A stretch of 64,000 bases of DNA from the NCBI GenBank assembly GCA_964519895.1, contig CAZFLE010000001.1, forward strand, positions 1 to 64,000, in the 5' to 3' direction. Origin of the DNA: CAYFPX01 sp964519895. Lineage in GTDB: Bacteria; Myxococcota_A; UBA796; CAJQPC01. This document shows positions 59,407 to 64,000 of the stretch, piece by piece; within the stretch, counting starts at the first letter, position 1; each line of letters starts with the position of its first letter. A program made the translations under genes and the position numbers. The notes under the pieces were generated by a model. It was not told the DNA's origin. It saw nothing but the letters and a program-made list of their open reading frames with translations, and did no database searches.

Positions 59407-59985
59407 GTGACCGACCCCGCCTACCTCCAGCGCATGAACGACGTGCTGGCGGTGAACTACTACGGCGAGGTCCTGACCCTCGAGCTGCTGGCCCGACTGC
59501 TCGCGTCGCCGCTGGCCGCGCGTCACCGCACGCTGCTCACCCGCCAGCTCCTGGACGAGAACCGGCACGCCCACGCGGTCCGCGCCCTGCTGCGGTCCCG
59601 CGGTCGGGACCCAGTCGTCGACGACCGCGAGACCGACTTCACCTTCCATGGGGTGTTCCAGGACTTCGGCCAGGGCTCGGTGGAGGAGGCCCTGGCCTGC
59701 GTCGCCGAGAACGAGCGCCTGTCGAGCCGGAACTTCAGCCAGATCCTGCGCATCGCCGACGCGGTCGACGACCCCCAGGTGCGCAGCCTGTACCGCGAGA
59801 TCCTGGCCGACGAGATCAACCACTCCAACGCGCTGATGGCCGTGCTGCCAGACGACCCAGCCGTGATCGAAGCCCGTCGGGACGCCCGGACGCGCATGGA
59901 GCGGTCCATGTCCCCCCGCTACCTGGCCCTCTACGCCGCCCACCACCCCGACTGGCTGGCGCGCCAGCAGGGACCCGGCCGGTGA
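59407..59985 (+). CDS. ferritin-like di-iron protein, 192 aa
   Basis: GTG 59407 (ATG 59434 is an alternative). The four-helix ferritin-like ligands are visible: Glu in NYYGEVLTLE, EXXH in LDENRHAHAV, Glu in VAENERLSSR, EXXH in ADEINHSNAL. The product could be an oxidase, hydroxylase or iron store. The stop overlaps the next gene in GTGA. The array upstream is a repeat; no ribosome site is seen, so translation initiation is uncertain. Function is not further predicted. Confidence 0.75.
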   Translation: MTDPAYLQRMNDVLAVNYYGEVLTLELLARLLASPLAARHRTLLTRQLLDENRHAHAVRALLRSRGRDPVVDDRETDFTFHGVFQDFGQGSVEEALACVAENERLSSRNFSQILRIADAVDDPQVRSLYREILADEINHSNALMAVLPDDPAVIEARRDARTRMERSMSPRYLALYAAHHPDWLARQQGPGR

Positions 59986-60470
59986 GGGGGCTGCACCCCG
60001 CCCTCTGTGGCTGGCTCTCCCAAGCCGCGGCGGTGCTCGAAGCCCTGGAGCGGCTGGCAGCGGCCCAGGCCCTCCAGGCGTCACGAGGTGACGAGCCCGG
60101 CCCCCGAGTCCGCGAGGCGCTGGCGGTGACGGGCTGGGTGAGCGAGCGCATGCGCCAGGAGCTTCAGGGCCGAATCCAGGGCTTGTTCGGCACCCTGTCC
60201 GAGCCCGAGCCTCAGGTCCAGGCAGCGCTGTCCGGTGAGCCCGTGCTCGCAATCGCCCAGGCGGTACGCGAGGCCTGGCATGCCGCCCTGCCGCGGGTCG
60301 ACGCCCACAGCCGTCTGGTGTTGCGCCTCCAGCTGGCCCAGTGGGAGGCCGTGGTTCTGCCGGGGCTGGTCGCCGTCTGCGAGGTGCCTCCGCCCGCCCC
60401 TTCGCTCGTGCACGCTCTGCGCGCCTGCCTGCCCCAGCCGGCGACCCACCCGGAGTCATTCCTGAGCTGA
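59982..60470 (+). CDS. unknown helical protein coupled to the ferritin-like gene, 162 aa
   Basis: GTG 59982 overlaps the ferritin-like stop. All-helical Ala/Leu-rich sequence (AAAVLEALERLAAAQALQAS, IAQAVREAWHAALPRV), with three Cys (ALCGWL, AVCEVP, RACLPQ). No signal peptide. Close coupling suggests a partner or chaperone of the ferritin-like protein. No family recognised. Confidence 0.55.
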   Translation: MRGLHPALCGWLSQAAAVLEALERLAAAQALQASRGDEPGPRVREALAVTGWVSERMRQELQGRIQGLFGTLSEPEPQVQAALSGEPVLAIAQAVREAWHAALPRVDAHSRLVLRLQLAQWEAVVLPGLVAVCEVPPPAPSLVHALRACLPQPATHPESFLS

Positions 60471-60484
60471 TCTCACGGCGCCGA

Positions 60485-60628
60485 TCACTCGGGTTGATGG
60501 GCGAGTCGCGACGATTCGAACGCCTGGCGCCGCCCCTGGGGCTTGAGGTGACGCGGGCCACATCGGCGCCCCAGCGTCGACGCCAGGCGTCCGACTTGTC
60601 TGAGGCTCGCCAGGATCAACCCGAGTGA
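60485..60628. repeat. 144-nt imperfect hairpin element in a convergent spacer
   Basis: TCACTCGGGTTGAT (60485-60498) and ATCAACCCGAGTGA (60615-60628) form a perfect 14-bp outer stem; ACGCCTGGCG (60520-60529) pairs with CGCCAGGCGT (60581-60590); GGCGAG and CTCGCC pair in between. The ~51-nt loop holds CTGGGGC and GCCCCAG, which also pair. The element fills the 171-bp spacer between convergent genes. Could be a MITE-like insertion, a structured RNA, or a large bidirectional terminator. Confidence 0.6.
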
Positions 60629-60641
60629 CCGACGCTGTGAC

Positions 60642-61013
60642 TCAGGGATTCTGGACGTCCACGTTCAGCCGGTCCCGGACCCAGGCCAGCTCGGGGTCGC
60701 AGACCATCAGAGTGATGGTCTGCGGGTCCTCGGCGTGGCGCAGGTCCACGTCGCAGGCCACCCGGCCGTCGGCGTCCGGCGGCGCGGGCTCGCAGGCGGG
60801 CTGTCCGTCCACGGACCACGCCACCCGCAGCTCGTCGACCGCGTCGTCCAGGTCCGTCACCCGGCCCAGGAGCGTCGTGACCCCGGGGTGCACGACGGCG
60901 TCGGGGGCGGGCCAGGTGATGGTGGCCTCGGGGGTGGCGTTGAAGGTCGTGAGACCGAGCTCGCCACAGCCGACCGTCAGGAGGAGGAGGGTGAGCGCCG
61001 TGCGTGGGGTCAT
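60642..61013 (-). CDS. small lipoprotein with Ig-like fold, 123 aa
   Basis: ATG 61013 has GAGGA 7 nt upstream. Lipoprotein signal MTPRTALTLLLLTVGC. The mature part (ATITWPAPDAVVHPGVTTLL, LDDAVDELRVAWSVDGQ) has a PKD/Ig-like strand pattern, with three Cys (QPACEPA, VACDVD, MVCDPE). Likely a small surface or periplasmic domain. Stands alone near the convergent hairpin element. Confidence 0.6.
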   Translation of the reverse strand: MTPRTALTLLLLTVGCGELGLTTFNATPEATITWPAPDAVVHPGVTTLLGRVTDLDDAVDELRVAWSVDGQPACEPAPPDADGRVACDVDLRHAEDPQTITLMVCDPELAWVRDRLNVDVQNP

Positions 61014-61098
61014 GCGGTCCTCGCGTGCACAGAGGGCCTTCATGGCCCCTCTTCCCCAACGTCGCGGTGCTGCCGACTCCCTCTCCCCGCGTCGGACT

Positions 61099-61281
61099 TC
61101 AGCGCTCTCCCAGGGGCGCGGCGGGCCCCTGGCCCGGCCTATCCAGCCGATCGGGCAGGGGTCGGGTCCAGAGCCACGCGAGCAGGACCAGCTGGAGTCC
61201 GATGGCGGTGCCGACCAAGCCCAGGAGCAGCCGACGATGGCGCCGCTTGAGGGGGGGCAGGGACCGGATGCGCATGGACAC
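61099..61281 (-). CDS. small single-pass membrane protein, 60 aa
   Basis: GTG 61281 or ATG 61275. Basic start (RIRSLPPLKRRHRR) and one hydrophobic helix (LLLGLVGTAIGLQLVLLAWLW), then a short periplasmic tail. Divergent from the EamA-HflK fusion by 17 bp, so they share a promoter region. Existence is plausible but not certain. Confidence 0.4.
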   Translation of the reverse strand: MSMRIRSLPPLKRRHRRLLLGLVGTAIGLQLVLLAWLWTRPLPDRLDRPGQGPAAPLGER

Positions 61282-61298
61282 TTCGTATACTCCTGCCG

Positions 61299-63650
61299 AT
61301 GCTCGCGCGGCGTCACCTGTTGGCCCTCGGGGCCTTCTTCGCGTTCTCCCTCATGCCGGTCTTCACCCGGGGTGCCCATGCCCCGATCGTGACGGTCGCC
61401 GCGTGGCGGGCGGTGATCGTCGCGCTGGTGTTCGGCATCTGGGCCGTCGCCGCAGAAGGCGGCGTGCGAGCGCTCCGACCGGCCCCGCGCACCCTGAAGC
61501 TCGGCGTCTGGTACGGCCTGGCGCTGGCCTTGGCGTCGTCGACCTTTGTGGCCGGCTACGCGCTGACCACGGCCGCGAACACCATCTTCCTGCACAACCT
61601 GGCCCCGGTGGCCGCATTCCCGCTGGCCTGGTGGGCCTTCAAGGAGCGGCCGTCGGCTTCGGCCATGACCGGGGCCCTGGTCGCGGTGCTCGGCGTCGCT
61701 CTGCTCTCCGGCGTGTCGATCGTCCAGTTCACCAAGATGACCAACCCCCGCTTCCTGCTGGGGGACCTGGCCGCCCTGGTAAGCGCGGTGGGCTACGCGG
61801 CGGTGCTGGTCTGCACCCGGGCGACCCGGCGGGAGAACACGCCGATCCTGGGCACGCTCTTCGTGGCCTGGTGCGTCGCGGCGGTCGCCCTGCTCATCGT
61901 CGCCGCGTTCACCCAGGGCCTGGCCATCGGCGCCGTCTCGCTGCTGTGGGTCGTGGGTCTGGCGGTCATCAGCACCAACGTGCCCTTCTGGCTGCTGAAC
62001 CTGTCGATGAAGGAGATCTCGGCGGGCCTGGCCTCAGTGCTGTCGATGTCCGAGGTTGTGTTCGTCACGCTCATCGGCGTGGCGCTCTACGGGGAGCACC
62101 TGGCGCCCATCGGCTGGCTGGGCGGAGGCCTGGTCGTGGCCGGCCTGCTCTACCCCCTCGCCGTGTCCGATGACGCGCCCCCGGCGTCGGAGAACGTGCG
62201 GCTGGCGCCCGAGACCCTGGGCCGCCGCTGGCTCCGCCTCGTGCTGTGCCTGGCGCTCGTGAACGGTGGTGCGGTCCTGGCCTTGCTCGAGGGGGCCCCA
62301 GCTGGCGCCCTGCTGGCCTGGGCGGGCCTGGTGGGCGTGCTGCGCCTGGGGCCCGCACCGGCCTCGGATCTGCTGGATGGCCGCTTCGGCCAGCCGCTGC
62401 GCTGGGGCTTCGGGGCCTTCGCGGCGGTCGCCCTCGGGGGGCTCGTCCTGCACCTCCAGGCCGGGGCGACGGGCTCGTCCTTGGTCGCTGCCGGGCTGGC
62501 CCTGGCCGTGTTGCTCGCCGACCGCGCCCTGGCTGCGGCAGAGCCCGAGGGGGACCGCGACCTGCGCCCCCTGGCGACCCTGGCCCTCGCCGCCGTCGCC
62601 GCGAGCGAGCTCTTCGGGCTCATGGGCCACGGCGGGTCGGTGGCCTTGATGGTCGTGGCGGGTGGCCTGTTCGGCCTCGAGGCTTGGGGCGTCCTGCTGG
62701 CCGCGCTCAAGGACCGCATCCCGAGCCAGCAGGTCCACCAGACCGTCGAGCAGGCGCCGCTGGATGCCCTGGGGCTGCGTCTCCTGCCCACCCGCGCCTG
62801 GGGCATGGCCCTGGCTGCCGTCTGGCTCGCCGGTGGCTTGCACCTGGTTCAACCGGGCCAGGCCGCCGTGATCGAGCGTCTGGGCCGCCCTCTGGCCGAC
62901 GCCGCCGATCCGGGACTGGTCCTGCGCCTGCCGCCGCCCTTGGAGCGGGTCACGGCGGTCGACGTCGCCCGGGTCCGACCGGTCACTTTGGTCGAGGCCG
63001 ACAGCGCGCTGCTCTGCGGCGACCAGTCCATGGTCTCCGTCGAGGCCGTGCTGGAGTACGCCGCCAGCGATCCACACGCTGCGCTCTTCGCCGCCGCCGA
63101 CCCCGCCGCCCAGCTGCAGGGCCTGGGCCGCTCCGCCCTGGTCGCCGCCCTCTCCCGCCGGACCCAGGACGAGGTCCTGACCACCGGGCGAGCGGCCCTG
63201 GAGAGCGAGGTCCGGGCCCAGGCACAGGCCGCCGCCGACCGGGTGGGGCTGGGCGTCAGCGTCACCGCCGTGCACCTGGGCACTGTCGCGGTCCCCGCGC
63301 CGGTCACACAGGCCTTCCTGGACGTCATCTCCGCCGACGAGGAGAAAGCCCGGACCATCAACGACGCCCAGGCCTACGCCGCAGACGTGCTTCCCAAGGC
63401 CCGCGGCGAAGCGCTGGCCAGGCTCGAGGCCGCGCTGGGCCAGGCCGCACGGCAAGAAGCCGGCGCCGCTGGCGCCATCGCCCGCTTCGAGGCCCTGGAG
63501 AGCGGCGGTGAGCGCTCCCCCACCCTCACCCGGCTGCGCCTGGAACAGGAGGCCACCGAAGCCCGCCTGGCGCCGGCCCACCTGGTGTTCGCCGACCCCG
63601 ATGTACACGTCGTGCTCGACGCCCCCCCCTCCCCCGGAGGTTCCCCATGA
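61299..63650 (+). CDS. EamA transporter fused to an HflK-like SPFH protein, 783 aa
   Basis: ATG 61299. Residues 1 to ~285 have ten membrane helices of an EamA/DMT transporter (AFFAFSLMPVFTRGAHAPIV, LHNLAPVAAFPLAWWAFKE, WLLNLSMKEISAGLASVL). Residues ~300-510 contain further hydrophobic helices with no recognised family. From ~520 the sequence is HflK-like: a helix (WGMALAAVWLAGGLHLV), the band-7 start PGQAAVIERLGRPLADAADP, and an SPFH helical tail (ADEEKARTINDAQAYAADVL). HflK with HflC forms the cage that controls FtsH. The frame is continuous with no gap. hflC follows by overlap, as expected. Read-through or a missed frameshift is possible but no evidence is seen. Confidence 0.8.
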   Translation: MLARRHLLALGAFFAFSLMPVFTRGAHAPIVTVAAWRAVIVALVFGIWAVAAEGGVRALRPAPRTLKLGVWYGLALALASSTFVAGYALTTAANTIFLHNLAPVAAFPLAWWAFKERPSASAMTGALVAVLGVALLSGVSIVQFTKMTNPRFLLGDLAALVSAVGYAAVLVCTRATRRENTPILGTLFVAWCVAAVALLIVAAFTQGLAIGAVSLLWVVGLAVISTNVPFWLLNLSMKEISAGLASVLSMSEVVFVTLIGVALYGEHLAPIGWLGGGLVVAGLLYPLAVSDDAPPASENVRLAPETLGRRWLRLVLCLALVNGGAVLALLEGAPAGALLAWAGLVGVLRLGPAPASDLLDGRFGQPLRWGFGAFAAVALGGLVLHLQAGATGSSLVAAGLALAVLLADRALAAAEPEGDRDLRPLATLALAAVAASELFGLMGHGGSVALMVVAGGLFGLEAWGVLLAALKDRIPSQQVHQTVEQAPLDALGLRLLPTRAWGMALAAVWLAGGLHLVQPGQAAVIERLGRPLADAADPGLVLRLPPPLERVTAVDVARVRPVTLVEADSALLCGDQSMVSVEAVLEYAASDPHAALFAAADPAAQLQGLGRSALVAALSRRTQDEVLTTGRAALESEVRAQAQAAADRVGLGVSVTAVHLGTVAVPAPVTQAFLDVISADEEKARTINDAQAYAADVLPKARGEALARLEAALGQAARQEAGAAGAIARFEALESGGERSPTLTRLRLEQEATEARLAPAHLVFADPDVHVVLDAPPSPGGSP

Positions 63651-64000
63651 ACCGCCAGACCCTTCTGATCGGTGCTGCCCTGGCCCTGGTGCTCGGCGCG
63701 TCGGTCTTCACCATGGACGCCCGAGAGCTCGGGGTCGTCACCCGCCTCGGGGCACCGGTGAAGACCGTGACCGAGCCCGGCCTGAACCTGCGCCTGCCCT
63801 GGCCCGTCGAACAGGTCCGTCGCTACGACAGCCGCTCGCGCATGTTGAGCGTCGAGGCCATCGAGGTGCTCACCCAGGACAAGAAGAACCTGGTGGTCGA
63901 GGCCTTTGCGGTGTGGCGCATCCAGGACCCCCTGCGCTTCCTGGAGGCGGTGGGCACGGCGGAGCTGGGCGCCGCCCGGCTCGAAGACCTGGTGGTCTCC
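63647..64000 (+). CDS. hflC: HflC-like SPFH protein, 5' part only
   Basis: ATG 63647 overlaps the fusion stop in ATGA, with GGAGG upstream. Signal-anchor helix (LLIGAALALVLGASVFTM), then the band-7 domain start ARELGVVTRLGAPVKTVTEP and PGLNLRLPWPVEQVRRYD. The gene runs off the window. HflC partners HflK around FtsH; a soluble FtsH-like protease is at 1214 but probably unrelated. Confidence 0.85.
   Translation, partial: MNRQTLLIGAALALVLGASVFTMDARELGVVTRLGAPVKTVTEPGLNLRLPWPVEQVRRYDSRSRMLSVEAIEVLTQDKKNLVVEAFAVWRIQDPLRFLEAVGTAELGAARLEDLVVS

Noticed and set aside
58951..59410. Several short ORFs reading the repeats as TNVRTSDVRP-type peptides on both strands
   Set aside because: They exist only because the repeat lacks stops in these frames; the sequence is palindromic and non-coding, and no ribosome sites are present.
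60505..60535. tRNA-like T-arm (GTTCGAATC on the minus strand) followed by CCCA
   Set aside because: Only a T-arm-like segment; no acceptor, D or anticodon stem folds at the right spacing. The TTCGAA palindrome is part of the long hairpin.
1..64000. CRISPR arrays, rRNA or tRNA genes, replication origin
   Set aside because: No regularly spaced direct repeats, rRNA-like stretches or DnaA-box clusters were recognised on reading; the 101-bp array is palindromic and of BIME type.

Overview
The window is high-GC, dense bacterial DNA. Its content suggests a Gram-negative, predatory or surface-living lineage of the Myxococcota (former Deltaproteobacteria) type. The pointers are four lipoproteins or secreted proteins built from MopE-like Asp-rich metal-binding repeats, a TSP3-repeat protein, a diverged Tad-type pilus locus, many lipoprotein signals and four alkaline-phosphatase-superfamily (sulfatase-like) proteins. 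This assignment is inference from gene content; no rRNA or other taxonomic marker is present. Five runs of 100 N are scaffold gaps. Three of them are flanked by identical 55-bp direct duplications, which is what an unmerged k=55 assembly overlap looks like. Collapsing two of these restores clean reading frames.

Layout. 1-764: end of a TSP3-repeat protein (minus) with no start codon. 832-4716: minus-strand cassette of a helicase-like P-loop ATPase, a soluble AAA/M41 protease and a zinc-ribbon protein. 4789-5868: MopE-type lipoprotein. 5990-25857: a long plus-strand run of secreted proteins followed by a diverged Tad secretion/pilus locus (CpaB-, CpaC-, CpaF-, TadB-, TadC-like, a second CpaF-like ATPase, TadE/TadG-like pseudopilins). 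Two MopE lipoproteins that share an unnamed C-terminal domain lie within this run. 25864-36402: a tightly coupled five-gene minus-strand operon: an RND/MMPL-like membrane protein, two exported proteins, a large ectodomain-TM-NTPase protein and a cytoplasmic AlbA-like/NTPase protein. 37158-39860: MopE/beta-helix lipoprotein. 39890-40575: a VapBC-type toxin-antitoxin pair. 40709-46258: beta-propeller lipoprotein, a sulfatase-like membrane protein and a ferric-reductase-like oxidoreductase. 46327-47442: a RAYT (REP-associated) transposase with inverted repeat doublets. 47443-49960: ABC exporter and a membrane protein.

50086-58944 is the most striking block: carrier protein, acyl-CoA-dehydrogenase-family enzyme, amino-acid adenylating enzyme, a 47-residue membrane microprotein ending in FIYSLF (like DltX), a degenerate SGNH/TPR protein, three sulfatase-like lipoproteins and an EF-hand protein, all overlapping or nearly so. 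The first three match the module that converts carrier-bound proline to pyrrole-2-carboxylate. The microprotein points to acyl transfer across the membrane as in D-alanylation, but no MBOAT (DltB) gene is present in this window. I read this as a candidate undescribed cell-envelope acylation system.

58941-64000: 101-bp BIME-like palindromic repeats, a ferritin-like protein, a 144-nt hairpin element, a small lipoprotein, an unusual EamA transporter-HflK fusion and the start of hflC. Four short palindromes of the form GGAAYRTTCC sit in promoter regions at 1151, 4770, 19689 and 36443 and suggest a shared regulator.
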